Part shown: positions 1 to 7,339 of the stretch, piece by piece
Layout: every line of letters starts with the position of its first letter
Numbering within the stretch: the stretch's first letter is position 1
Assembly: GCA_964385715.1 (NCBI GenBank)
Contig: CAYLRE010000047.1
Coordinates: 1 to 21,923 of the forward strand
From: MB-PLM-2 sp964385715
GTDB lineage: Bacteria; Planctomycetota; Planctomycetia; Pirellulales; UBA7805
Direction: 5' to 3'
DNA: 21,923 nucleotides
The notes under the pieces: generated by a model
Told to the model about the DNA's origin: nothing
The model's input: the letters and a program-made list of their open reading frames with translations, nothing else
Databases searched by the model: none
Position numbers and translations under genes: made by a program

Positions 1-155
1 GTCAGAATCGCGGCCAGAATCATGTAGATCACCAACGACACCAGGGCAAACTCCACCAGCGACTGGCCGCGTCGGGCCCGCCGCTTCGCGCGACAGCGCA
101 GCGACGCCGCGACGTGATCAGCTGGGTCCGGCGTTGTACGAAGGTCGAAGGTCAT
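1..155 (-). CDS. TadE-like pseudopilin, N-terminal fragment (runs off the left edge)
   Basis: Only the first 51 codons are present, starting at the ATG complementary to 153-155. The N-terminus is a basic leader of about 30 residues rich in Arg. It is followed by G30-QSLVEF-ALVSLVIYMILAAIL, a Gly, then Glu at +5 and Phe at +6, then a hydrophobic stretch. This is the class III signal and TM segment of TadE/TadF minor pseudopilins, which the prepilin peptidase cleaves after the Gly and which serve Tad pilus assembly at the inner membrane. The gene begins 20 nt after the stop of the upstream prepilin peptidase gene, consistent with one operon. No strong Shine-Dalgarno is visible before the ATG. 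The family call rests on the leader and TM only, since the C-terminal domain lies outside the window. Confidence 0.75.
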   Translation of the reverse strand, partial: MTFDLRTTPDPADHVAASLRCRAKRRARRGQSLVEFALVSLVIYMILAAIL

Positions 156-175
156 CAGAATTGAAATATTACGCT

Positions 176-619
176 TCAAGCTTGGAACAGATGCTGCCAA
201 AGCCCGCCTGGATAAAACAGGTAGGCGACAAAGCCGGCGGTGATCGCCGGTACATACGCGTAATCGCGTTGCCCCCGCGCGGCGGCCACGAGTGCCAACG
301 CGCCGCCGGCCAGGGCCATCCAAAACAAGACGAAGAGCAAGGCAACCGGACCAACAACAGCTCCCGTCGCTGCGATCAGCTTCACGTCAGCGCCACCGAG
401 CCCTCCCAAATAGAACACAACGGCACTAATAGCAAAGCCGAACAGCAAACCTAGCAGCAGGCCAATCCAGCCGACGTTGTTAATCCCGAAACTTGTCGCG
501 GCGATGCCCCAAGCCAACATCGCCAGCGAAACCCAATCGGGGACTTCGCGGTTGCGCAAGTCGCAAATAGTTGCAACCAACAACAACGTCAGCGGAATGG
601 CAATCACTTGGACAATCAT
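176..619 (-). CDS. cpaA: Prepilin peptidase of the Tad pilus (CpaA/TadV, peptidase A24)
   Basis: A 147-residue, highly hydrophobic protein with several TM segments. It has the two Asp motifs of type IV prepilin peptidases: CDLRNREVPDW with D20, and GGLGGADVK with D78, a GxGD-type motif. The aspartyl protease removes the leader of Flp and TadE-type prepilins at the cytoplasmic face of the inner membrane. The length suits the short CpaA/TadV form, which lacks the N-methylation domain of PilD. The start is placed at the ATG complementary to 617-619. An upstream in-frame extension to 691 would add 24 non-hydrophobic residues and overlap the intergenic hairpin, so it is unlikely. The gene lies between the Flp pilin and the TadE-like gene, all on the minus strand. 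Confidence 0.87.
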   Translation of the reverse strand: MIVQVIAIPLTLLLVATICDLRNREVPDWVSLAMLAWGIAATSFGINNVGWIGLLLGLLFGFAISAVVFYLGGLGGADVKLIAATGAVVGPVALLFVLFWMALAGGALALVAAARGQRDYAYVPAITAGFVAYLFYPGGLWQHLFQA

Positions 620-646
620 CAACTTGCTTTCATTCAACGACAAACA

Positions 647-675
647 CCCTCTGCGCCCAAAATGGGCGCAGAGGG
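647..675 (-). terminator. Perfect 12-bp hairpin between the pilin and prepilin peptidase genes
   Basis: CCCTCTGCGCCC (647-658) and GGGCGCAGAGGG (664-675) form a perfect 12-bp inverted repeat around a 5-nt loop. In the direction of transcription (minus) it lies 55 nt after the pilin stop and is followed by TGTTTGT, a weak T-rich tail. It could be a partial terminator or an mRNA 3'-end stabiliser that leaves the pilin transcript more abundant than downstream tad transcripts. The structure is seen directly; its function is inferred. Confidence 0.7.
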
Positions 676-730
676 ATGGCTGCCATGCCAAGGGTCGACC
701 CTAAACGAATCGACCGCTCAACTTTCGGGC

Positions 731-1066
731 TCAGTCGGCCTCGACGACCAGACCACCGAATTCGGCCGGGGCATCGAGTCCGACGTTGGTGCCAAGACGG
801 TCACCACCAGCGGCGATCGTTGCGGCATCGAGTTCAATTTGACCGTCCGCGTTCTGAACGGTCTCGATGATCTTGCCACTTTCGATCGGGGCATTGTCAT
901 CGTCGTGGGCACCGGGCAGAACCGCGGCCGTGGCCGAGATCATGTCGCTGACCTTGTGTCCGAACACCGAAATACCGACGGCAGCGATGAGCGCCACGCC
1001 AGCAATGATCAGACCGTACTCGACCAAACCTTGGCCCTTCTTATTACGAAATAGTTTGCGAAGCAT
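731..1066 (-). CDS. flp: Flp/Fap-type pilin with an acidic C-terminal extension
   Basis: A 111-residue prepilin. The short basic leader MLRKLFRNKKG ends at G11, followed by QGLVEYGLI with Glu at +5 and Tyr at +6 of the mature protein, the signature of Flp prepilins cleaved by TadV/CpaA. A hydrophobic helix (about 14-37) makes the filament core. Flp pilins are usually about 50-75 residues. Here a tail of about 60 residues follows (from about G52), starting with a DDD run and ending in GGLVVEAD, polar and acidic with almost no basic residues. A clear Shine-Dalgarno (GGAGAAG) precedes the ATG. It is the first gene of the visible Tad locus, with a stable hairpin behind it. It should form the major pilus subunit, with the tail exposed on the filament surface; the exposure is an inference. 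Confidence 0.88.
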   Translation of the reverse strand: MLRKLFRNKKGQGLVEYGLIIAGVALIAAVGISVFGHKVSDMISATAAVLPGAHDDDNAPIESGKIIETVQNADGQIELDAATIAAGGDRLGTNVGLDAPAEFGGLVVEAD

Positions 1067-1485
1067 GTTACTTCTCCTATCAATAAAGTGAAAATGAAAA
1101 TTACAGGTTTAGCTGCACTTGTTCCGGAGGCTGGTGGCAACTCGAGCCAGCCGTATATCGCGATTGCAATCGCATTTATCGGGACGCAAGCGTCATGCCT
1201 TGGTCCCTGACCAGTTCGACTTAGGGCCGCTGCGCGCGCGCCGGATCAACAGGACTGGTCGGGCCTCGTTATCTCCAAACGCGGCGCGCAGCGGTGAACG
1301 CTGAACGACATAACAACGGATGGCGAGGGAATACGAGGAGGCACTCGCAGGGGATAACCGTTTCGGTCGCGATACGATCTTCGTGATGCGACGTCGAACA
1401 GCCATCCATAACCGGTCGATCGATGAATCGTGTGCGCACAGACTGCGCGTCACCGATCAGCTAGTTGGCTACGAATGGGACACTC
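1067..1485. other. Intergenic region upstream of the Flp pilin gene
   Basis: No convincing gene is seen. The short open frames here are Arg/Ser/Pro-rich and lack a ribosome site. The region should carry the pilin promoter (minus strand). The only clear structure is the perfect 14-bp palindrome at 1160-1173. The part nearest the pilin start, 1080-1105, is AT-rich. I could not fix -35/-10 boxes. Confidence 0.5.
1160..1173. repeat. 14-bp perfect palindrome upstream of the pilin gene
   Basis: GCGATTGCAATCGC equals its own reverse complement. It sits about 95 bp upstream of the pilin ATG. It could be an operator for a dimeric regulator, but a 14-bp palindrome can also occur by chance. Confidence 0.4.
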
Positions 1486-1968
1486 CTACGCTTGCAACAA
1501 AGGCGGAGCGCGGGAGTGAAAGCCAGAGCGGCTTACAGAGGGATAGAACTCTGGAAGGTCGAGAACGGTCGCTGGGACGACGACCGCAGATGCGGCCACC
1601 TCTAGATCAACCGGGGTATCCTGAGCCTGACCAAGAATCTGACAGATCGAGCATGACGACGGATCATGCCGATGATTGTCGTCTTGTGTCGGAGCCTGCT
1701 GTTCCGTCTCCGTATGTTCAGCGTGATCAGCGTGCTCATGATGGCCATGTTCGTGACCACCATGACGATGCCCGTGGTGCTGACAATGGCCGTGCGAATG
1801 TCGGTGCCTTCGTGGAGCCGGCTTCTCGCCAACCTGGCAGAGCGATTCGCCGCAGCATGCATCACCCGCCGACAAATGCAGCGCCATGTGCAGAGCTTGT
1901 CCACCCACAACTTGGGCGACATACAGTGCCAGCAAGGCAACGGCAAAGATCTGTCGGGTAAGACGCAT
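1486..1968 (-). CDS. Exported histidine-rich, DUF2946-like protein (probable metal binding)
   Basis: A 160-residue protein. Residues 1-24 form a signal peptide or membrane anchor (MRLTRQ followed by a hydrophobic run). A Cys-containing stretch follows (C38, C39, C44), then a segment with 15 His among residues 55-85, mostly in HxH or HH steps, then H99, H101 and CSIC (C106, C109), ending in SRAPPLLQA. The single N-terminal hydrophobic segment, the late CxxC and the Arg-Ala-Pro-Pro terminus resemble DUF2946 proteins, often found near metal or copper genes. The His density suggests binding of Zn, Cu, Ni or Co outside the cytoplasm as a buffer or sensor; the metal cannot be read from the sequence. 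No transporter gene is adjacent. Conserved spacing of Cys and His argues against a spurious frame. Confidence 0.72.
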   Translation of the reverse strand: MRLTRQIFAVALLALYVAQVVGGQALHMALHLSAGDACCGESLCQVGEKPAPRRHRHSHGHCQHHGHRHGGHEHGHHEHADHAEHTETEQQAPTQDDNHRHDPSSCSICQILGQAQDTPVDLEVAASAVVVPATVLDLPEFYPSVSRSGFHSRAPPLLQA

Positions 1969-2595
1969 AGTGCGTTCCGATTGGCAGTTGGCAACGAATT
2001 TACGGAATATCAGGTACCCGACCAGTCCTGTGGCTGCTAATTATTGTCAGATCGCGCACCGGCGTCAATGGCTTTCGATTGGATTTGCAAATCAATTGCA
2101 AAACAAGGTCCTCCGGCGTCAATTCAAGTTTCGGGGCAATTATGTCAATGGCCGTGTCGGTGGCTCCCCTGTCCCAGAGTCGTAAGCAAGGATGCTGTGA
2201 GACATTCCATTCCCCAATTACTAAACGAAAACTGTTTGCCATTTGGATTGGCCGCTCCGCTTTGCCACACAATTCCATTTCATACCAAGAAATGCACGAA
2301 CCGATGACACTCCTACGCGTCCGCCGAGCACCCGCATTACCTCGCCCCACTCTTGCGGCCCCCGTTCCGGCCGAGCGACGGAGTCGATTCGGACTCCAAC
2401 GATGGTCCGATTTCCACAGATCGATTTTCGCTCGCTACTTGCCCGCCAGACGCTCTTGCCTTTTCCTGACGCTTCCGACCTCGCGACGGCCTAGCGGCAC
2501 ATATGCCGGAAAAGCAAGATCAAACGCTCTGTAGATTGCTCCTCAGTAGCGTTCGGTGGTCCACTACTTGGCCGCATGAGTTCACCCGGCGCACG
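1969..2595. other. Long gene-poor region between the His-rich gene and the tRNA terminator
   Basis: About 630 bp with no frame I would accept as a gene. A minus-strand frame of 116 codons (2000-2350) has no recognisable domain, a poor composition and no Shine-Dalgarno. The end next to the His-rich gene holds the TTGCAA elements at 2082-2101 and an 11-bp direct repeat (CCGGCGTCAAT at 2059-2069 and 2113-2123). The remainder (2130-2595) shows nothing I can interpret; decayed sequence is possible. Confidence 0.45.
2082..2101. promoter_or_regulatory. Palindrome plus repeated TTGCAA element upstream of the His-rich gene
   Basis: GATTTGCAAATC (2082-2093) is a perfect 12-bp palindrome. A second TTGCAA (2096-2101) starts 11 bp after the first (2085-2090), about one helical turn. 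The element lies about 115 bp upstream of the His-rich gene on the opposite strand. A regulator site is plausible, possibly for metal response, but this is inferred from symmetry alone. Confidence 0.35.
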
Positions 2596-2628
2596 AAAAA
2601 AGCCCCAGCAAAATGCCAGGGCTTTTTT
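2596..2628 (-). terminator. Rho-independent terminator of the tRNA-fMet transcript
   Basis: AAAAAAGCCC (2596-2605) pairs with GGGCTTTTTT (2619-2628), giving a hairpin with A- and T-tracts on its two sides. On the minus strand it lies about 43 nt past the 3' end of the tRNA gene, and the stem is followed by a run of six T. The symmetry means it could act in both directions, but no plus-strand gene ends here. Confidence 0.87.
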
Positions 2629-2670
2629 GTCTTTTCCACCGGTCCGACGACTCGGTTCCGGGGTTATAAG

Positions 2671-2744
<74 letters not shown>

Positions 2745-2805
2745 TCATGTTTGGGTGTCCGTTTACCATCGGCCAGTGAGTCCGATAGTGATTAACGAAA
2801 ACGCT

Positions 2806-2833
2806 ATTTTAGCGGCTAAGTCCACAAAGTCTA
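2806..2833 (-). promoter_or_regulatory. Candidate sigma-70 type promoter for the tRNA gene
   Basis: On the minus strand, TAGACT (complement of 2828-2833) and TAAAAT (complement of 2806-2811) are separated by 16 nt and match -35 and -10 hexamers at 4 and 5 of 6 positions. The -10 lies 61 nt before the tRNA 5' end, implying a processed leader. The -10 also falls within a small inverted repeat, CGCTA/TAGCG (2802-2814). Confidence 0.35.
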
Positions 2834-3018
2834 GCGGGTACAAATGGCCATAGAGTGCAGGATTTCCGCGATATCCTCCGGAAAATCTTGGAAAAGAAGC
2901 GGCGAATTACTAGAATGAAGAGCGAGTTCGGCGGAGTGAACGCCCGCCGAACTTGCGTGAGGTCCGGGGTGCACATCAACCGTGTCGCGTGGGATCCAGC
3001 AGAGAGGCCATAAAACAC

Positions 3019-5115
3019 ATGTCGTCGGACCCCCAGAATTCGGGACGGGAGCCGCCTCCGCTGCCCGCGTGGCAAGGCGAAGCCTGGTATGTCGGTGGTG
3101 GCATCACGCCACCTAACGCGGCGGAGTCGGCACCGCCAGAAATCTCGAAAGCAACGCCAACGGCCCAGCCTACGTCTGCGCCGGCAGTACCTCCCCCTTT
3201 CACTCCAGAACACGTAGCTGCTCCGCCATCGGTTACCCAAATACCGGCATCAGAAGCGGCTGCCCCCGCGTCGCCCGCAGCTGTCGCTGTCCCAGAACAG
3301 GCGCCCACGCCACCATTGGCTAATCGACTGGCCGAGACTTGGGTCATGCCAACGGCTCCTCTTCTGCCGGACGGCTCCACTGACGATTCACTCGGCATCG
3401 ATTCTCGACCAGTGGAAGCGCATGCAGCGACGTCGACCGCACCGGCGACGCCTCCGCCCCCGCCGGAAGAAGAACTGATCGAGGAGCCGTCCCTGCTCGA
3501 ACTTTATCTCGCGGCGGCGCCGGCCTGGCTGTCCAGCCTGATCGTGCACATGCTGATTCTAATCGCGCTCGCCGCGATGATGTTCGCTATCCCTACGAAG
3601 CAAGAGCCAATCGTCATAACCGCCGTTCCCTATGAATCGGACGAGATTATCCCGGAGGGGGAAACCCTTGAGTTGCCGCCGGAAGTCCCTGAAGAACCGG
3701 TCGATCTTGTGGATCCCGAGCCGGCCGAACTAGAGGAGTTTGAAGCAATACCAGAAGACACCGATCTGGCAGCTTTCGAGGAAGTCTCACCAGAGCCGAT
3801 CGCGGAGATCGGAGAGTTTGCTCCCCATGGCCTGAAGGCGTTCGAGCCGGCGGAGGGTCGTGCCCCGCGCAATCTGCTTTCTGGCCGAACGCAAGGGATG
3901 AAGAAGCGACTGCTCATCCGCCACGGGGGTACCGGCGCCACGGAAGGAGCCGTCAATGCAGGACTACAATGGCTCGTCCGCCAACAAGGGCGCAACGGCG
4001 AGTGGCGGCTCAATGGTCCTTTCAAGGACGGCGCCGCGAAAAGGAACGGCAACGCCGCCACCGCGATGGCGCTCTTGGCATTTCAAGGCGCCGGCTACAC
4101 TCACCGAAATCGCGACAACAGGGAATTCCAGATCCCTGTGCGGCGTGGCTGGAAATGGCTGCTTCAGAAACAAGATGCCAAAGGCAGCTTCACTCGTGGT
4201 GTTCCTTCGCATCATCATTTTTACACGCACTCGCTCTGCACGTTCGCTCTCTGCGAGCTGTACGCAATGACGGAAGACTCCCAGTATCGCGAGCGAGCGC
4301 AAAAGGCCGTTGACTATCTCGTTCGCAGGCAAGACAAAGCCGGTGGCTGGCGCTACGCCAGCGGGGGATCTGATCTCTCCGTCTCTGGCTGGGCGATGAT
4401 GGCACTACAGAGCGCCCGCATCGGTAAGCTGCGGGTTCCGCAAAGCACGCTCAACCGGCTCAGTGGTTTCCTGGACGAAGTGTCTCGTGATTACGGAACT
4501 CGATACGGATACACCCGTGGCTCTGGAGTTTCCCGGACAATGACTGCTGAGGGGCTACTCTGCCGACAATACTTAGGCTGGAGACGCAAGCACTCCTCTC
4601 TGGTAGGAGGCGCCAAGTACTTACTCGAGGAGCCGATCAATGCCCGGCAAAAGAACGTCTACTACTGGTACTACGCGACGCAAGTTCTCCACCACATGGA
4701 AGGCGATCTGTGGAAGCAGTGGAACAAGCACCTCTCCACTAAGCTACCGGACATGCAGGTGAAGGAAGGAGCCGAACGGGGCAGCTGGAGTCCCCACGGC
4801 GATGAATGGGGAGGCCAAGGAGGTCGTCTCTACACCACTTGCCTTTCGATCTACATGCTGGAAGTTTATTACCGACACCTGCCGATCTATTCCCATCACG
4901 CCACACTTCGGGCACAGAATCGCAAGGATCGCCAGCGTCAGCGAGATGCCGAACAGAATGAAGCGGAAGCGTCCACTGACTCCGAGGATGCCGACTCCGA
5001 GAATGCGGTTGAGCTGGATGGCGAACCTAGCGAGAACGTCGATCCTGAAGGGGATACAGGCGAACTCCGCGAAGAGAAAATCGACGCGGCAACCCTCGAT
5101 ACGGCCGACGCCTAA
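3019..5115 (+). CDS. Membrane-anchored prenyltransferase/squalene-oxidase repeat protein
   Basis: A 698-residue protein starting at the ATG at 3019, which has AGAGAGG about 11 nt upstream; an in-frame TTG at 2953 would add 22 residues without support. Layout: Pro/Ala-rich segment (about 10-150); one TM helix (about W170-I191, preceded by LLELYLAAAPAW); a very acidic Pro-rich linker (about 200-280); an alpha/alpha-toroid repeat domain (about 309-620) with repeats such as GLQWLVRQQGRNGEW, GWKWLLQKQDAKGSF and AVDYLVRRQDKAGGWRY; and an Asp/Glu-rich tail (about 640-698). The repeats match the squalene-hopene cyclase/prenyltransferase fold, but the DxDD protonation motif of cyclases is absent. The toroid is therefore more likely a binding or scaffold domain. 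Most of the protein would lie on one side of the inner membrane, probably outside. The substrate or partner is unknown. The gene stands alone and converges on trmL with a 22-bp gap. Confidence 0.75.
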   Translation: MSSDPQNSGREPPPLPAWQGEAWYVGGGITPPNAAESAPPEISKATPTAQPTSAPAVPPPFTPEHVAAPPSVTQIPASEAAAPASPAAVAVPEQAPTPPLANRLAETWVMPTAPLLPDGSTDDSLGIDSRPVEAHAATSTAPATPPPPPEEELIEEPSLLELYLAAAPAWLSSLIVHMLILIALAAMMFAIPTKQEPIVITAVPYESDEIIPEGETLELPPEVPEEPVDLVDPEPAELEEFEAIPEDTDLAAFEEVSPEPIAEIGEFAPHGLKAFEPAEGRAPRNLLSGRTQGMKKRLLIRHGGTGATEGAVNAGLQWLVRQQGRNGEWRLNGPFKDGAAKRNGNAATAMALLAFQGAGYTHRNRDNREFQIPVRRGWKWLLQKQDAKGSFTRGVPSHHHFYTHSLCTFALCELYAMTEDSQYRERAQKAVDYLVRRQDKAGGWRYASGGSDLSVSGWAMMALQSARIGKLRVPQSTLNRLSGFLDEVSRDYGTRYGYTRGSGVSRTMTAEGLLCRQYLGWRRKHSSLVGGAKYLLEEPINARQKNVYYWYYATQVLHHMEGDLWKQWNKHLSTKLPDMQVKEGAERGSWSPHGDEWGGQGGRLYTTCLSIYMLEVYYRHLPIYSHHATLRAQNRKDRQRQRDAEQNEAEASTDSEDADSENAVELDGEPSENVDPEGDTGELREEKIDAATLDTADA

Positions 5116-5137
5116 TCACCTCGCTTTCGCTCTGCTA

Positions 5138-5629
5138 CTACGAGCTAATGTCCGTGCCAGAGCCGGCCTCAACACCGCCCCATTGCCGCATGGCTTCGTA
5201 GGCGATCACCGCCACGGAGTTGGATAGATTCAGGCTTCGCACCGCCGAGCGAACCGGTATTCGTAGAGCATTCTCGGCAGTTATCATCGACTCCGGCAGC
5301 CCCTGCGACTCGCTCCCGAAGACAAACACGTCTCCGCGTTCGTAACTCACATCGGCGTACGAATGCTCGGCCTTCTTGGAAAAATACCACCGTGGCGGCC
5401 TGGGCAATTTTCGCAAGAGATCGTCCCAGTCGTCGACGACCTCCCACTCCAGGTGCGGCCAGTAATCGAGCCCCGCGCGACGCAGTTGTTTGTCGTCTAC
5501 CGTGAACCCTAGCGGGCGGACCAACCAAAGCTTCGCCCCAACGGCCACGCAGGTGCGACCCACGCTGCCCGTGTTGTAAGGGATCTCTGGCTGGTAGAGG
5601 ACCACGTGAAACTCAGGATCGTACTTCAC
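5138..5629 (-). CDS. trmL: tRNA (cytidine/uridine-2'-O-)-methyltransferase TrmL
   Basis: A 163-residue single-domain SPOUT methyltransferase, the normal length for TrmL. All three SPOUT motifs are visible: NTGSVGRT (19-26), GSESQGLP (105-112) and RSLNLSNSVAVIAYEAMRQ (131-149), the last two making the trefoil-knot S-adenosylmethionine site. TrmL methylates the 2'-hydroxyl of the wobble nucleotide 34 in certain tRNA-Leu species in the cytoplasm. The start is GTG (complement of 5627-5629) with GAGGAG eight nt upstream. It lies 102 nt downstream of the C69 peptidase gene on the same strand and might be co-transcribed, although the functions are unrelated. Confidence 0.92.
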   Translation of the reverse strand: MKYDPEFHVVLYQPEIPYNTGSVGRTCVAVGAKLWLVRPLGFTVDDKQLRRAGLDYWPHLEWEVVDDWDDLLRKLPRPPRWYFSKKAEHSYADVSYERGDVFVFGSESQGLPESMITAENALRIPVRSAVRSLNLSNSVAVIAYEAMRQWGGVEAGSGTDISS

Positions 5630-5731
5630 GCGTGTCGCTCCTCACGCGATTTCGACACCGCCGAGTAGCGAGAGCCGAAATCACGGTTCACCGACAATCG
5701 AAGATCGCCAAGCCGACAGTGGCCGGTCCTC

Positions 5732-7339
5732 TTAGTGACCGACCGAGTCACCGACAAACAGCTTGTCGGGATCTTCTTCGACAACGCGTCGGAGCCACTC
5801 TTCGTCGTATCCGACGCCGGCGGCACCGCCACCTTCTTGCTTGACGTAACCGTCAATATTCTTGGCAGTAATGTCATCGAGTAACTGTGACCAACGCTGG
5901 AACAGACCGTCTCCGGTGGTGACGCAGTAGTTGGTGAGGAACTGCTGCATTGCTTCTTCACCGTCTTTGTCGAGTCGATCCTTCGCCATCTTGTCGATAA
6001 TCGGCTGCATCGCCACGTACATCTCTTCCTGATCGCGTTGCACCTGCTGGATGTCTTCGATCACTTTCGAGTAACGCTCGTAGGCGTAGTTCGAGACCAT
6101 GTTGAAAACCCACCAGGCGGAATCGCGAGAGACCTCTTCGTAATTGCCGCTCTTGTACGCCTTGGGCACGTCGGTGATGCCAACGTAGAACGGAGCGTAG
6201 CAGGAGGTGAATGCGTCGTCGGGCGTGAACCAGTAGACGCCACCGATCTGATCCGGCAGCCAATCACGGCTCTGCGAAATCCAGGTGCAGGCGGCCTGCT
6301 GGCTGGAAATAGGTCGTTCCCAGGCATAGTTCTTGCCATCGACCTGCCACATCAGTCCACGATAACGATAGGGCGACTTCCACGGCCCAGCACCAACACC
6401 CTTGGTCATGTCCCAAGGGGTACCTTCGTAGTGATCACGCATCAAAGCCATGACGTCGGAAACCGTGAGCTTCTTGTCCGGCTTGATGAACAACGGATAA
6501 GGCTCGGCACCTTCTGCAACACGATAGAAGTCGCTCGACAGATTCATGCTCGGGGCGGCACGACGGAAGATGCTCCAGACGCGGCCGGCACAGGCTCGTT
6601 GAATCAAGCGGCTGACGTTTGGCATGTAGGCGTCGGCAAAGCTGAACGGCTTGCCCGACTTCGGATCGTAGAAACCCTTCTCTACCGCAAAGTCGACGAC
6701 GTCGTCCGAGAACAGCCAGTTTTCGGGATCGTCCATCGGAAATTCACGAATCCGGCTCATGTTAGCGTGGGCACAGATGTAGCCATCGGGAACGCGACCG
6801 GCGACCCAGACGGCCCCTTTCTCTTCACCCTTACCCATGATCTCCATAATCCAGACTTCGTTCTTGTCGGAAACAGAAAGGGTTTCGCCGGTGCTTCCAT
6901 AGCCATAGGTCTGCATCAGGCGATCGATCTCGGCGATCGCTTCACGAGCGGTCTTGGCTCGCTTGGTGGCCAAGAACATCAGGCGATCGTAAGTCAAACC
7001 GCCATTGGTGCTGGTAAGCTCTGGACGCCCGTTGAACGTCGTCTCTGCCACGGCGACCTGAAACTCGTTCATGTGATTGACGACCTTGTAGGTCGGGCCC
7101 TTCCAATCACGAATGGCCGGCTCTTCCGCCTCCAGATCCTGTTCGGTCGTGGCGGGAGAAATTCGCACCTGCGAGAGTCCCGTTCCGTCGACCGAGAAGC
7201 TGACCATTACCGAGCCATCGGCACTGGCCCCCTTGGTTACGAGCAGGTTCGTACAAGCCCGGGAAACTTCCGTGGTCAACATGACCGCGACAAGGGCAAC
7301 AGCAATCAGTAGGCAAAAGCGCTTCGAGATTTGGTGCAT
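5732..7339 (-). CDS. Secreted C69-family dipeptidase (Ntn-hydrolase)
   Basis: A 535-residue protein beginning at the ATG complementary to 7337-7339, with AGGGA about ten nt upstream. A further 22 codons upstream are open but would bury the signal peptide. Residues 1-28 form a Sec signal peptide (MHQISKRF, then a hydrophobic run, ending VSRA), and C29 begins CTNLLVTKGASADGS. Peptidase C69 enzymes are N-terminal nucleophile hydrolases that use a Cys in exactly this ACTN context. Cleavage by signal peptidase at A28/C29 would therefore also create the active enzyme. The residues before C29 (S-R-A) do not make a lipobox, and lipidation would block the nucleophile. Expected role: hydrolysis of dipeptides outside the cytoplasm, perhaps for nutrition. 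It is divergent from the GH88 gene across 500 bp. Confidence 0.87.
   Translation of the reverse strand: MHQISKRFCLLIAVALVAVMLTTEVSRACTNLLVTKGASADGSVMVSFSVDGTGLSQVRISPATTEQDLEAEEPAIRDWKGPTYKVVNHMNEFQVAVAETTFNGRPELTSTNGGLTYDRLMFLATKRAKTAREAIAEIDRLMQTYGYGSTGETLSVSDKNEVWIMEIMGKGEEKGAVWVAGRVPDGYICAHANMSRIREFPMDDPENWLFSDDVVDFAVEKGFYDPKSGKPFSFADAYMPNVSRLIQRACAGRVWSIFRRAAPSMNLSSDFYRVAEGAEPYPLFIKPDKKLTVSDVMALMRDHYEGTPWDMTKGVGAGPWKSPYRYRGLMWQVDGKNYAWERPISSQQAACTWISQSRDWLPDQIGGVYWFTPDDAFTSCYAPFYVGITDVPKAYKSGNYEEVSRDSAWWVFNMVSNYAYERYSKVIEDIQQVQRDQEEMYVAMQPIIDKMAKDRLDKDGEEAMQQFLTNYCVTTGDGLFQRWSQLLDDITAKNIDGYVKQEGGGAAGVGYDEEWLRRVVEEDPDKLFVGDSVGH

Noticed and set aside
1125..1150. Possible sigma-54 promoter (TGGC...TTGC) before the pilin gene
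   Set aside because: On the minus strand TGGCTCGAGTTGC has only 8 nt between GG and GC instead of 10, so it does not fit the consensus.
1193..1453. Minus-strand frame of 86 codons upstream of the pilin gene
   Set aside because: Arg/Ser-rich translation, no domain, no ribosome site; it lies where the pilin promoter region is expected.
1320..1961. Plus-strand frame of 213 codons opposite the His-rich gene
   Set aside because: It is the complement of His-codon repeats, giving a biased Asp/Arg/Ala-rich product without domains. The minus frame has a signal peptide and spaced Cys/His motifs.
2000..2350. Minus-strand frame of 116 codons upstream of the His-rich gene
   Set aside because: No domain, no ribosome site, and odd composition. 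A short stretch (APKLELTPEDLVLQL) looks protein-like, but this is not enough to call a gene.
6038..7312. Plus-strand open frame of 424 codons opposite the C69 peptidase
   Set aside because: It is the complement of a well-recognised gene. Its translation shows no domain and no ribosome site, and the sense gene has a signal peptide and catalytic Cys. Long antisense frames are common opposite GC-rich genes.
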